64,000 nt of DNA from Hymenobacter latericoloratus (lineage in GTDB: Bacteria > Bacteroidota > Bacteroidia > Cytophagales > Hymenobacteraceae): positions 310,001 to 374,000 of the forward strand of contig NZ_JACHNV010000002.1 of NCBI RefSeq assembly GCF_014199535.1, in the 5' to 3' direction. Under the pieces are notes generated by a model that searched no databases, was not told the origin of the DNA, and was given only the letters and a program-made list of their open reading frames with translations. Of this stretch, positions 36,265 through 45,500 are shown piece by piece. The position numbers and the translations under genes are program-made. Numbering within the stretch: position 1 is the stretch's first letter; the number at the start of each line of letters is the position of its first letter.

Positions 36265-37452
36265 ATGAAAAAGGTAGTATTAGCCTACAGCGGCGGCTTG
36301 GATACGTCCTACTGCGTTGTGTATCTGACCCGGGAGCTGGGCCTGGAAGTGCACACGGTCATTGTCAACTCCGGTGGCTTTTCCGAGGAAGAGCTGGCCG
36401 GCATCGAGAAGCGCGCCTACGAGCTGGGCTCCGCGAAGCACGAGGTGATTGACGTAACCCAGCGTTTCTACCAGGACTGCCTGCGCTACCTTATTTTTGG
36501 CAACATCCTCAAGAACGATACCTACCCGCTGAGCGTCAGTGCGGAGCGCATGTTCCAGAGCCTGGCCCTGGCCGAGTACGCCCGGGAGCACAAGGCCGAC
36601 TACATTGCCCACGGCAGCACCGGCGCCGGCAACGACCAGGTGCGCTTCGACGTGGCTTTCTCGGTTATCGCGCCCCACACGGAAATCATCACGCCCATCC
36701 GCGACCTGAAGCTCTCGCGCCAGGCCGAGATTGACTTCCTGCACCAGCACGGCTTCGAGATGAGCTGGGAAAAAGCCAAATATTCCATCAACAAGGGCAT
36801 TTGGGGCACCAGTGTGGGCGGCGTCGAAACCCTGACCTCGCACCAGGCCCTGCCGGAGTCGGCCTACCCCACCCAGCTCAGCGAAACCAAGCCTGCTACC
36901 GTCGAAATTACCTTTGAGAAAGGCGAGCCGGTAGCGCTGAACGGCAAGGCCATGAACCCCGTGGAGCTGATTCAGGCCCTGAACGAGCTGGCCGGTGCCT
37001 ACGCCATTGGCCGCGACACCCACGTGGGCGACACGATTCTGGGCATTAAGGGTCGCGTCGGTTTTGAGGCCCCGGCCCCGCTGATTCTGCTGAAGGCTCA
37101 CCATTTGCTGGAAAAGCACACTTCCAGCCGCTGGCAGCTGCTGCACAAAGATTACGTGGCCAACTGGTACGGTACGCTCCTGCACGAGGCCCAGTACCTC
37201 GACCCGGTGATGCGCGACTTCGAAGCCTTCCTCGCGTCGTCGCAGGAGCGGGTGTCGGGCACGGTGTTCGTGACGCTGAAGCCGTACCAGTTCGAGCTGC
37301 AAGGCATTGAGTCGCGCTACGACATGATGCGCTCCAAAGTGGCCACCTACGGGGAGGAAAACGACGCCTGGGACGGCCGCGACGCCAAAGGCTTCATCAA
37401 AATCTTCAGCAACCAGCTACGGATTCACAGCTCATTCAACGATGAAAATTAA
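36265..37452 (+). CDS. argG: Argininosuccinate synthase
   Basis: 395 residues. The ATP-pyrophosphatase P-loop is LAYSGGLDTSYC (about 6-17); GSTGAGNDQVRFD binds citrulline/aspartate, and KYSINKGIWGTSVGG is characteristic of the family. It joins citrulline and aspartate. The start is separated from the GNAT gene by 202 bp with no ORF, and the 3' end overlaps argC by 11 bp (37442-37452), so argG and argC are translationally coupled. Confidence 0.97.
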   Translation: MKKVVLAYSGGLDTSYCVVYLTRELGLEVHTVIVNSGGFSEEELAGIEKRAYELGSAKHEVIDVTQRFYQDCLRYLIFGNILKNDTYPLSVSAERMFQSLALAEYAREHKADYIAHGSTGAGNDQVRFDVAFSVIAPHTEIITPIRDLKLSRQAEIDFLHQHGFEMSWEKAKYSINKGIWGTSVGGVETLTSHQALPESAYPTQLSETKPATVEITFEKGEPVALNGKAMNPVELIQALNELAGAYAIGRDTHVGDTILGIKGRVGFEAPAPLILLKAHHLLEKHTSSRWQLLHKDYVANWYGTLLHEAQYLDPVMRDFEAFLASSQERVSGTVFVTLKPYQFELQGIESRYDMMRSKVATYGEENDAWDGRDAKGFIKIFSNQLRIHSSFNDEN

Positions 37453-38422
37453 GGTTGGCATCGTAGGCGGCGCCGGCTACACCGCCGGGGAGCTCATCCG
37501 CATTCTACTGCATCACGAGTACGCCGAGTTGGGCGCCATCGTCAGCTCTTCCAACGCCGGCAACCCCATCGCCCAGGTGCACGATGACCTGGTGGGCGAG
37601 ACGAACCTGGTGTTTACCGCGGAGCTGGCCGGTGATGAAGACGTGGTGTTCCTGTGCCTGGGCCACGGCAACTCTAAGGCCTGGCTGACCCAGCACGAGC
37701 TGCCCGGAACCACCCACATCATCGACCTCAGCAACGACTTCCGCCTGGAGGTTGACGCCGAGTTTGGGGGTAGGGAGTTTGTGTACGGGCTGCCCGAGCT
37801 GAACCGAAGCCGCATCCAGCAGGCTCAGAGTATTGCCAACCCCGGCTGCTTCGCCACGGCCATTCAGCTGGCGTTGCTACCCCTGGCCCAGGCCGGAAAG
37901 CTCACGGACGATGTGCACGTATCGGCCATTACGGGCAGCACGGGCGCGGGCCAGAGTTTGTCGGAGACGGTGCACTTCTCGTGGCGCACCAACAACGTAT
38001 CCATCTACAAGCCCTTCACCCACCAGCACCTCGGCGAGATAGGGGAGAGCCTGGCGCAGCTGCAGCCGCAGCTGGAACTGGACATCAATTTCATTCCCTA
38101 CCGCGGCAACTTCTCGCGGGGCATTTTCGCCAGCGTGTACACGCCCTCGGACCTGACCCAGGAAGGGGCCCGGGAGCTGTATCAGCAGTTCTACCAAGAT
38201 GCGCCGTTCACTACGGTTTCGGATAAGGAAATTCACCTGAAGCAGGTAGTAAACACCAATAAGTGCCTGCTGCACGTCCAGAAATTTGGCAAGCAACTGC
38301 TCATCACCTCGGTTATCGATAACCTCGTGAAAGGCGCTTCGGGCCAAGCGGTGCAGAACATGAATCTGCTATTCGGTCTGCCGGAAACGACTGGCCTAGG
38401 CTTGAAAGCGGGGCTGTTTTAA
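37442..38422 (+). CDS. argC: N-acetyl-gamma-glutamyl-phosphate reductase
   Basis: 326 residues. NADPH motif VGIVGGAGYTAGELIRILL at the N-terminus and catalytic Cys136 in IANPGCFATAIQL. NVSIYKPFTHQHLGEI and IPYRGNFSRGIF belong to the substrate/dimer domain. It reduces acylglutamyl phosphate to the semialdehyde, following ArgB. Overlaps argG by 11 bp. Downstream, the GAACGTCATG repeat begins 7 bp after the stop codon. Confidence 0.96.
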   Translation: MKIKVGIVGGAGYTAGELIRILLHHEYAELGAIVSSSNAGNPIAQVHDDLVGETNLVFTAELAGDEDVVFLCLGHGNSKAWLTQHELPGTTHIIDLSNDFRLEVDAEFGGREFVYGLPELNRSRIQQAQSIANPGCFATAIQLALLPLAQAGKLTDDVHVSAITGSTGAGQSLSETVHFSWRTNNVSIYKPFTHQHLGEIGESLAQLQPQLELDINFIPYRGNFSRGIFASVYTPSDLTQEGARELYQQFYQDAPFTTVSDKEIHLKQVVNTNKCLLHVQKFGKQLLITSVIDNLVKGASGQAVQNMNLLFGLPETTGLGLKAGLF

Positions 38423-38429
38423 CCCCGCA

Positions 38430-38474
38430 GAACGTCATGCTGAGCTTGTCGAAGCATCTCTACCGCTTCGTTGA
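38430..38474 (+). repeat. GTCATGCTGAGC-type repeat (family B), left copy
   Basis: 45 bp beginning GAACGTCATGCTGAGCTTGT and ending CTACCGCTTCGTTGA. Inverted copy at 38878-38922 differs at only two positions. Confidence 0.9.
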
Positions 38475-38518
38475 AACCTTTAAACTATTTCTTCCTGCCC
38501 CCTTTAAGAGCTGAAAAC

Positions 38519-38869
38519 ATGAATTACTACTATAAATATGCTAATCAGGAGGATACTCTTTTCGGTGAAGGCTTTGCTTATGTTGAGTATGGTGAAAATC
38601 TAGAGCCTTTAAGGCAGGTTGAAGATTACGGGAGGATTTTACTCTACTCCTATATTAACCCTCATACCTGCAAACAAGCTGGTACTTGTTACTTATCTGA
38701 AACTGATTTGAATCAAGAACTAGAATTACCTGAAAACGTCATCGCTGCAGCCACTTTTGAGCAAAAATGGCTGCAAGCACAGTTGTTCAGCGACAGACTC
38801 CTAGATATAGATAGGCGTCGGGATTTGACCTCCTCAACTGTCCAAGAAATAATTGCGGGCCGTCGTTAA
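38519..38869 (+). CDS. Small A/T-rich hypothetical protein between repeat copies (116 aa)
   Basis: Soluble, acidic protein starting MNYYYKYANQEDTLFGEGFA; contains an HTCKQAGTCYLSE Cys pair and a charged C-terminus (DIDRRRDLTSSTVQEIIAG). Base composition is far more A/T-rich than argC and argD on either side. It interrupts an otherwise normal argG-argC-argD order and lies entirely between inverted 45-bp repeats. No family recognised. Confidence 0.6.
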   Translation: MNYYYKYANQEDTLFGEGFAYVEYGENLEPLRQVEDYGRILLYSYINPHTCKQAGTCYLSETDLNQELELPENVIAAATFEQKWLQAQLFSDRLLDIDRRRDLTSSTVQEIIAGRR

Positions 38870-38877
38870 AATCAAAT

Positions 38878-38922
38878 TCAACGAAGCGGCAGAGATGCTT
38901 CGGCAAGCTCAGCATGACGTTC
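38878..38922 (-). repeat. GTCATGCTGAGC-type repeat (family B), right copy
   Basis: Inverted relative to 38430-38474: TCAACGAAGCGGCAGAGATG at the left and CAGCATGACGTTC at the right end. Lies 33 bp before the argD start. Confidence 0.9.
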
Positions 38923-38955
38923 TAGTTGCTAACCACTCTGACATCACCAAGAAAC

Positions 38956-40095
38956 ATGAACCTTTTCAACGTATATCCGCTCGTCAACATCACGCCGGTA
39001 AAGGCACTGGGAGCGAAACTTTGGGACGATAAGGGCCAGGAGTACCTGGATTTTTACGGCGGCCATGCTGTTATTTCCATCGGCCACAGCCACCCGCACT
39101 ACGTGCAGCGTCTCACGGAGCAGCTGCAGAACATCGGCTTCTACTCCAACTCGGTGCAGATTCCGATTCAGCGGGAGCTGGCCGAGAAGCTAGGCCAGGT
39201 ATCGGGCTACGCGGACTACTCGCTGTTTCTGTGCAACTCCGGCGCCGAGGCCAACGAGAATGCCCTGAAGCTGGCGTCTTTCCACACCGGCAAAAAGCGC
39301 GCGGTGGCCTTCAAAGGCGCTTTTCACGGCCGCACCAGCGGTGCGGTGGCGGCTACTGATAACCCCAAAATTGTAGCGCCTTTCAACGCCGACCACGCCA
39401 TTTCTTTCGTGGAGTACGACCTAGCGGCGGTGGAGCAGGTGCTGCAGGGCGGCGACGTGTGCGCGGCCATCATTGAGCCCATTCAGGGGGTAGGCGGCAT
39501 CATCATGCCTTCCGATGACTTCCTGACTGCCCTGGCGGCCCTGTGCAAGCAGTACGGCGCCCTGCTGATTGCCGATGAAGTGCAGAGCGGCTACGGCCGC
39601 AGCGGTAAGTTCTTCGCCCACCAGCACGCCGGCATCCGCCCCGATGTTATTTCGGTGGCGAAAGGCATGGGCAACGGCTTCCCCATCGGCGGCATCCTGA
39701 TTGCGCCGGAGCTGAAGGCGTCTTATGGTTTGCTGGGCACCACGTTTGGGGGTAACCACCTGGCCTGCGCCGCCGCGCTGGCCGTGCTGGAAGTAATTGA
39801 GCAGGAAAACCTGCTGGCCCACGCCACCGAGCTAGGCCACTACCTCCGCTCGGAGCTCGAAGCCAACGCCGGCGCCGAGGAAATTAGGGGCCGGGGCCTG
39901 ATGGTGGGCATCAAGTACGACTTCCCCATCAAGGACGTGCGCGACCAGCTGCTTTCGGAGCATCACATCTTCGTAGGCAACGCCTCCGACCCCACGGTGC
40001 TGCGCCTGCTGCCCCCGCTCAATATTACTAAAGCCGAGGTAGACCGGTTTTTGCAGGCGCTGTACGCATTAATTCCGGCCGAAGTGAAAAAGTAA
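38956..40095 (+). CDS. argD: Acetylornithine (acylornithine) aminotransferase
   Basis: 379-residue class III PLP aminotransferase. NSGAEANENALKLA binds PLP phosphate, FHGRTSGAVAATD is typical of ArgD, LIADEVQSGYGRSGKF holds the Asp that contacts the pyridine nitrogen, and K236 in SVAKGMGNGFPIGG is the Schiff-base Lys. It converts N-acylglutamate semialdehyde to N-acylornithine using glutamate. ATG 38956 is chosen over an upstream TTG because MNLFNVYPLV is the usual N-terminus. Confidence 0.96.
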   Translation: MNLFNVYPLVNITPVKALGAKLWDDKGQEYLDFYGGHAVISIGHSHPHYVQRLTEQLQNIGFYSNSVQIPIQRELAEKLGQVSGYADYSLFLCNSGAEANENALKLASFHTGKKRAVAFKGAFHGRTSGAVAATDNPKIVAPFNADHAISFVEYDLAAVEQVLQGGDVCAAIIEPIQGVGGIIMPSDDFLTALAALCKQYGALLIADEVQSGYGRSGKFFAHQHAGIRPDVISVAKGMGNGFPIGGILIAPELKASYGLLGTTFGGNHLACAAALAVLEVIEQENLLAHATELGHYLRSELEANAGAEEIRGRGLMVGIKYDFPIKDVRDQLLSEHHIFVGNASDPTVLRLLPPLNITKAEVDRFLQALYALIPAEVKK

Positions 40096-40630
40096 ACGAC
40101 CTGTGGCCTAACTTGCAGCCCCAATGAGTAGCACCCTGAAGCTCCCGAGCCCCGCTCCCCTTCTGACAAGCTGCCCGCTGCCATTGGTGACTCCTGCGCA
40201 GCAACCGGCCGGTTCTTTCCCCGAAAGAACAGCCTCCCCCTTTTCCTTCCAGCAGTTGTGCCCGCCCGACTTCCCGATGCCTGACATCTGGGAGCGGCCG
40301 GGTGCGGGACCGATTGAACTACCTTCTTTCGCTCCCGTTTGGCTTACCTCCTCGTTCGGCTGGAATAGACCCCTACTGTTTGGTTCTGTTCCAGCCGAAA
40401 TTGTATCCGGGCGGTTCCGAAAGCCGGCCGAGGCCACGCCACGCACTCACCAGACGCCCGGCAGCGGGATTTTTCAAATCGTCGCATCCCCTTCCAGAGG
40501 CAGGATGCGGAGTAGAGTTGGCGGGGCTGATAGGCATACTTGCCGCCTCCGCCTAACACAACGGGAAAGCCACGGGCCTGACTACCGCAGAAAACCATCC
40601 ATAGAGTAAACCCTTTTTTCGCAAAACAGA
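40096..40630. other. Long leader region upstream of carA
   Basis: 535 bp without a convincing gene; the only open frame has a composition unlike protein. Three hairpins: GTTCTTTC/GAAAGAAC at 40212-40230, TTCGGCTGGAA/TTCCAGCCGAA at 40355-40399, and CGCATCC/GGATGCG at 40483-40509. This could be a promoter plus attenuator region for carA, separating carbamoyl-phosphate synthesis from the argG-C-D transcript. Confidence 0.45.
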
Positions 40631-41719
40631 GTGGAAAACGCTAAATCGGTAAAACTCATTCTCGAAGACGGCACCGAAATCGAGGGCCAATCTTTTGGCG
40701 CCTTTACCTCGTCTGCGGGCGAAGTGGTGTTCAGCACGGCCATGACCGGCTACCCCGAAAACCTCACCGACCCGTCCTTCGCCGGGCAGATTCTGGTGCT
40801 CACCTACCCCATCGTGGGCAACTACGGCGTGCCGGGCGAGGAGCTGTACGAGTCGATTTCCCGCATTTTCGAGTCGGACAAGATTCACGTGGCCGGCCTG
40901 GTGGTCAACTACTACTCCGAGGAGCACAGCCACTGGCACGCCGCCAAGAGCCTGGGCGAGTGGCTGGCCGAGTACAACATCCCCGGCATCTACGGGGTGG
41001 ACACGCGCATGCTCACCAAGAAGCTGCGCGAGAAGGGCGCCATGCTCGGCAAAATCGTGGCCGACGGGGAGGACGTGCCTCTGCACGACCCCAACCAGGA
41101 CAACCTGGTGGCCCAGGTGAGCCCCGACGGCGTGCAGCACTACGGCACCGGCAAAAACAAAATCGTGCTGGTGGACTGCGGCACCAAGACCAACATTATC
41201 CGCTGCTTCCTGGAGCGCGACGTGGAGCTGATCCGCGTGCCCTGGGACTACGACTTCACCCAGCTCGACTACGACGGCCTGTTCCTGAGCAACGGCCCCG
41301 GCGACCCGAAAATGTGCGTGCCCACCATCGAGCACCTGCAGAAAGCCCTGCAGCAGGACAAGCCCATTTTCGGCATCTGCCTGGGCTCCCAGCTCATGGG
41401 CCTGGCCGCCGGCGGCGACACGTTCAAGCTCAAGTACGGCCACCGCAGCCACAACCAGCCGGTGAAGCTCACCGGCACCCAGCGCAGCTACATCACCAGC
41501 CAGAACCACGGCTTCGCGGTGGACACCGCCACGCTGCCGGCCGAGTGGGACATGCTGTTCGAGAACCTGAACGACGGCACCTGCGAAGGCATCAAGCACA
41601 AAACCAAGCCCTTTTTCTCCACCCAGTTTCACCCCGAAGCCGCCGGTGGCCCCCAGGACACGGAGTTTCTCTTCGACCAGTTCCTGGACGAGGTAGAGAA
41701 GTATAAGGCGGGCAAGTAG
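40631..41719 (+). CDS. carA: Carbamoyl-phosphate synthase small (glutaminase) subunit
   Basis: 362 residues. N-terminal CarA-specific domain (VFSTAMTGYPENLTDPSFAG) and a C-terminal class I glutamine amidotransferase domain: LSNGPGDP, nucleophile C250 in FGICLGSQ, and H334/E336 in FHPEAAGGP. It hydrolyses glutamine and channels ammonia to CarB. The start is GTG at 40631, supported by MENAKSVKLILEDGT, the normal N-terminus. carB is 838 bp downstream, beyond a repeat-bounded interval with two small genes. Confidence 0.96.
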   Translation: MENAKSVKLILEDGTEIEGQSFGAFTSSAGEVVFSTAMTGYPENLTDPSFAGQILVLTYPIVGNYGVPGEELYESISRIFESDKIHVAGLVVNYYSEEHSHWHAAKSLGEWLAEYNIPGIYGVDTRMLTKKLREKGAMLGKIVADGEDVPLHDPNQDNLVAQVSPDGVQHYGTGKNKIVLVDCGTKTNIIRCFLERDVELIRVPWDYDFTQLDYDGLFLSNGPGDPKMCVPTIEHLQKALQQDKPIFGICLGSQLMGLAAGGDTFKLKYGHRSHNQPVKLTGTQRSYITSQNHGFAVDTATLPAEWDMLFENLNDGTCEGIKHKTKPFFSTQFHPEAAGGPQDTEFLFDQFLDEVEKYKAGK

Positions 41720-41741
41720 CAGTAGCAGAACGACCGAAAAA

Positions 41742-41786
41742 GAACGTCATGCTGAGCTTGCCGAAGCATCTCTACCGCTTCGCTAG
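41742..41786 (+). repeat. GTCATGCTGAGC-type repeat (family B) after carA
   Basis: GAACGTCATGCTGAGCTTGC at the left; CTCTACCGCTTCGCTAG at the right. Near-identical to the copy after argC. Faces an inverted copy at 42482-42536. Confidence 0.88.
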
Positions 41787-41823
41787 TACAGTCATGGAGT
41801 ACGCCATATTTCGACAAAACACG

Positions 41824-42177
41824 ATGAGATTCTTAGTTCTGCTGCCTGCAATGGCCCTGTTCTTTAAACCTCCGGTATTGGTGAAATATGAAGGAGGCAG
41901 CCGATACCATTCCCACCTTACTCTGATACTCTATCAGGATTCAACTTTTACTTACTCTGCTTGGTACCATAGCGGACAGAGGAAAGTAGGTGTATATAAA
42001 GGAATATGGCGTAGCGCACCTGGTAAGCTAATTCTTGATTCAAAAAAGAAAAACGCTGCTTTTCATAATAGAAGCTTCGTTTTGAAAGGTGATACATTAA
42101 AGTTTTATTCCAGAGAGGATTCTATCAAAAACTATAGTTTTTACAAAGAATATTTTACCCTTGTTCGCAAACCATAA
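41824..42177 (+). CDS. Secreted hypothetical protein, paralogue of the gene at 46695 (117 aa)
   Basis: Hydrophobic signal-like start (MRFLVLLPAMALFFKPPVLV), then VKYEGGSRYHSHLTLILYQD and STFTYSAWYHSGQ, and a tail with LKGDTLKFYSREDSIKNY. The same ordered motifs occur in the protein at 46695-47063 (YEGG, TLTLHSDSTFTYSSWYH, VKGDTIKLYSKEDSIKDY). The pattern of short strands around G-x-W and LxLxSDSTF resembles lipocalin/NlpE-like small beta barrels; this is inference. A/T-rich codons. Begins 37 bp inside the family B repeat. Confidence 0.65.
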   Translation: MRFLVLLPAMALFFKPPVLVKYEGGSRYHSHLTLILYQDSTFTYSAWYHSGQRKVGVYKGIWRSAPGKLILDSKKKNAAFHNRSFVLKGDTLKFYSREDSIKNYSFYKEYFTLVRKP

Positions 42178-42185
42178 TAATCAGA

Positions 42186-42476
42186 ATGTACGTCTACATC
42201 CTGACCAACCCCACCCAAACAGTGCTCTACATCGGCGTGACGAATGACCTCCAGCGCCGCCTGCACGAGCACAGCAGCGGGCGGGGCGACGCCGGGAAGT
42301 TCACCGGGCGGTATCAGGCGGATTTGCTGGTGTACTTTGAAATCTGCCCCGATGCCACGCAGGCCATAGCGCGGGAAAAGCAGCTGAAAGGCTGGACCCG
42401 GAAGAAGAAAGATGCGCTGATTGCCGCGTTTAATCCGAGCTGGCAACCAATTGATTTAGAAACCTGGACTGGTTGA
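42186..42476 (+). CDS. Single-domain GIY-YIG nuclease family protein (96 aa)
   Basis: The GIY-YIG fold is clear: YVYILTNPTQTVLYIGVTND at residues 2-21 holds the paired Tyr motifs, followed by catalytic-region Arg in LQRRLHEHSSG. It then continues YFEICPDATQAIAREKQLKG with the metal-binding Glu and ends in WTRKKKDALIAAFNP. This is the UPF0213/YhbQ-like stand-alone type. It follows the secreted paralogue by 8 bp and is followed by an inverted family B repeat. Host-like GC content. Confidence 0.9.
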   Translation: MYVYILTNPTQTVLYIGVTNDLQRRLHEHSSGRGDAGKFTGRYQADLLVYFEICPDATQAIAREKQLKGWTRKKKDALIAAFNPSWQPIDLETWTG

Positions 42477-42481
42477 TTTTG

Positions 42482-42536
42482 CGACGAAGCGGTAGAGATG
42501 TTTCGACTCCGCTGCGCTCCGCTCAACATGACGTTC
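42482..42536 (-). repeat. GTCATGCTGAGC-type repeat (family B) before carB
   Basis: CGACGAAGCGGTAGAGATGT at the left and CTCAACATGACGTTC at the right. It has roughly 10 extra bases in the middle compared with the other copies. Ends 21 bp before the carB ATG. Confidence 0.85.
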
Positions 42537-42557
42537 TGATTGAACACACACGACCTA

Positions 42558-45500
42558 ATGAACAAACCCAACAAAGTCCTCATCCTCGGTTCCGGTGCCC
42601 TCAAAATCGGGGAGGCCGGGGAGTTCGATTACTCCGGTTCGCAGGCGCTGAAGGCGCTGAAAGAGGAAGGCATCCGCACCATCCTTATCAACCCCAACAT
42701 TGCCACCGTGCAGACGTCGGACGACATTGCCGACGACGTGTACTTCCTGCCCGTGACGCCCTACTTCGTGGAGGAAGTCATCAAAAAGGAACAGCCCGAC
42801 GGCATTCTGGTGGCCTTCGGCGGCCAGACGGCCCTGAACTGCGCCGTGGCCCTGTACCGCGCCGGCGTGTTTGAGAAGTACCACGTGCGCGTGCTCGGCA
42901 CGCCCGTGCAGAGCATCATCGACACCGAGGACCGCGACATCTTCAAGGAAAAGCTCGACCAGATCGGCGTGCTCACGGCCCGCAGCGAAGCCGTGACGAC
43001 GATGGAAGACGCCCTGGCCGCCGCGGAGCGGATTGGCTTCCCCATCATCGTGCGCGCCGCCTTTGCCCTAGGTGGCCTGGGCAGCGGCTTCGCCAACAAC
43101 ATGGACGAGCTGCGCGCCCTGGCCCAGAAGGCTTTCTCGACCTCGGACCAGATTCTGGTGGAAGAGTCGCTGAAAGGCTGGAAAGAGGTGGAGTACGAGG
43201 TGGTGCGCGACCAGTTCAACAACTGCATCACCGTCTGCAACATGGAGAACTTCGACCCCATCGGTATCCACACCGGGGAGAGCATCGTGGTGGCCCCGTC
43301 GCAGACGCTGAGCAACCGCGAGTACCACAAGCTGCGCAGCATCGGCATCAAGACCATCCGCCACCTGGGCATCGTGGGCGAGTGCAACATTCAGTACGCC
43401 CTCGACCCGCACTCGGAGGAGTACCGCGTGATTGAGGTGAATGCCCGTTTGTCGCGCTCCTCGGCGCTGGCTTCCAAGGCTACGGGCTACCCGCTGGCTT
43501 TCGTGGCCGCCAAGCTCAGCCTGGGCTACTCGCTGGCCGAGCTGAAAAACAGCGTGACGCAGACCACTTCGGCCTTCTTCGAGCCCTCGCTCGACTACCT
43601 GGTGGTGAAGCTGCCGCGCTGGGACCTAGGGAAATTTTCGGGCGTGCAGCGCCAGATCGGCTCGGCCATGAAGAGTGTGGGCGAGGTCATGGCCATCGGC
43701 AAAACCTTCGAGGAAGCCGTGCAGAAGGGCCTGCGCATGCTGGATACCGGCCGGCGCGGCTTCGTGGCCAACAAGCCCGAGCCCATCGACCTCGCGGACC
43801 TCGACCGGCTGCTGAGCGAGCCGAACGAGGAGCGTATCTTCGCCATCAACGAGGCCTTCCAGGCCGGCTACGACGTGGAGCGCGTGTACGAGCTGACGCG
43901 CATCGACCGGTGGTTTTTGCAGCGCCTCTACGGCATCTACCAGCTGAGCCTGCAACTCGCCTCAACGCGCCAGCAGGGCGGCCTCGACGCCCTCGACACC
44001 GACCTGCTGCGCCAGGCCAAGAAGTCGGGCTTCTCGGACCAGCAGCTGGCCGTGCAATTGCTCGGTCCGGCCGAGGTGAAGGCCAACGAAATGCTGGTGC
44101 GCGCCCGCCGCAAGGCCCTGGGCGTGGTGCCCGTGGTCAAGCAAATCGACACGCTGGCGGCCGAATTCCCGGCCCAGACCAACTACCTCTACCTCACTTA
44201 CCACGGCACCGAAAACGACCTGGAACCCGAAACCGACAAGTCGGTGGTGGTGCTGGGCTCGGGCGTGTACCGCATCGGCTCCTCGGTGGAGTTTGACTGG
44301 TGCGGCGTGAATGCGGCCCAGACGGTAAACGAGGAAGGCTACAAGTCCATCATCATCAACTACAACCCCGAAACCGTTTCGACCGACTACGATGTGTCGG
44401 ACCGCCTGTACTTCGAAGAGCTGAGCTACGAGCGGGTGATGGATATTCTGGACTTCGAGGAGCCGCAGGGCGTGATTCTGAGCACCGGCGGGCAGATTCC
44501 GAACAACATTGCCACCCGCCTCGAAGCGGCCGGCGCGCCCATCCTGGGCACCGCCGCCTCGCGCATCGACGAGGCCGAAAACCGCCACAAGTTCAGCAGC
44601 ATCATGGACGAGCTGGGCATTGCCCAACCGCGCTGGAGCGAGCTGACCACCATGGAGGCCATCTACGACTTCGTGAAGCAGGTGGGCTTCCCGGTGCTGA
44701 TCCGCCCGAGCTACGTGCTGTCGGGCGCGGCCATGAACGTGGTGTCGAACCCGCGGGAGCTGGAGGAGTACCTGAAGCTGGCCGCCGAGGTCAGCGCTGA
44801 GTACCCGGTGGTGGTGTCGCAGTTTATCCAGGATGCTAAGGAAATCGAGCTGGACGCGGTGGCCGACAAGGGCGAAATCGTGTCGTACGCCATTTCGGAG
44901 CACGTGGAGTTTGCCGGCGTGCACTCCGGCGACGCCACCATGTACTACCCGCCGCAGCGCGTGTACGTGGGCACAGTGCGCAAGCTCAAGGTCATTGCCG
45001 AGAAGATTGCCAAGCGCTTTCAGATCAGCGGGCCGTTCAACATCCAGTTCCTGGAGAAAAACCGCGAAATCCGCGTTATCGAGTGCAACCTGCGCGCCTC
45101 GCGCAGCTTCCCGTTCGTGAGCAAGGTATCGGGCAACAACCTGATCAAGAAGGCCACGAAAGTGCTGCTCGGCCAGCACGTGGACCGCGACGCGAGTGAG
45201 CTGGTGTACGACCTGCCCTTCGTGGGCGTGAAAGCCTCGCAGTTCTCCTTCACCCGCCTGCAGGGCGCCGACCCGGTGCTGCGCGTGGACATGACCAGCA
45301 CCGGCGAAGTGGGCTGCCTGGGCGACACGGCCGAGGAAGCGCTGCTGAAGTCCTTGCTGTCGGTGGGCTACCGCATTCCGGAGAAGACGGTGCTGATGTC
45401 CAGCGGCCCGCTGACGTCGAAAGTAGCCCTGCTGGAATCGGCGCAGGTGCTGGTGCAGCGCGGCTATACCATCTACGCTACGCACGGCACGCACAGCTTC

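Larger units (their letters stand above)
38430..38922. mobile_element. Candidate cargo-bearing repeat element between argC and argD
   Basis: Two 45-bp terminal inverted repeats, 43 of 45 positions identical, enclose a single A/T-rich ORF that starts 45 bp inside the left end and stops 8 bp inside the right end. There is no transposase and I see no target-site duplication, so mobility would have to be supplied in trans. The alternative is two independent repeat insertions. Confidence 0.4.
41742..42536. mobile_element. Candidate cargo-bearing repeat interval between carA and carB
   Basis: Inverted family B repeats at both edges enclose a secreted hypothetical gene and a GIY-YIG nuclease gene. 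The first gene is A/T-rich, the second has host-like composition, so the interval may be composite. No transposase is present. Confidence 0.3.

Noticed and set aside
40124..40609. 161-codon frame in the gap before carA
   Set aside because: Pro/Ser/Arg-rich composition, no domain, and it spans hairpins; more likely non-coding.
38430..42536. Classical insertion sequence or integron cassettes in the arginine region
   Set aside because: No transposase or integrase, no attC-like sites and no target duplications visible; only inverted repeats with cargo.
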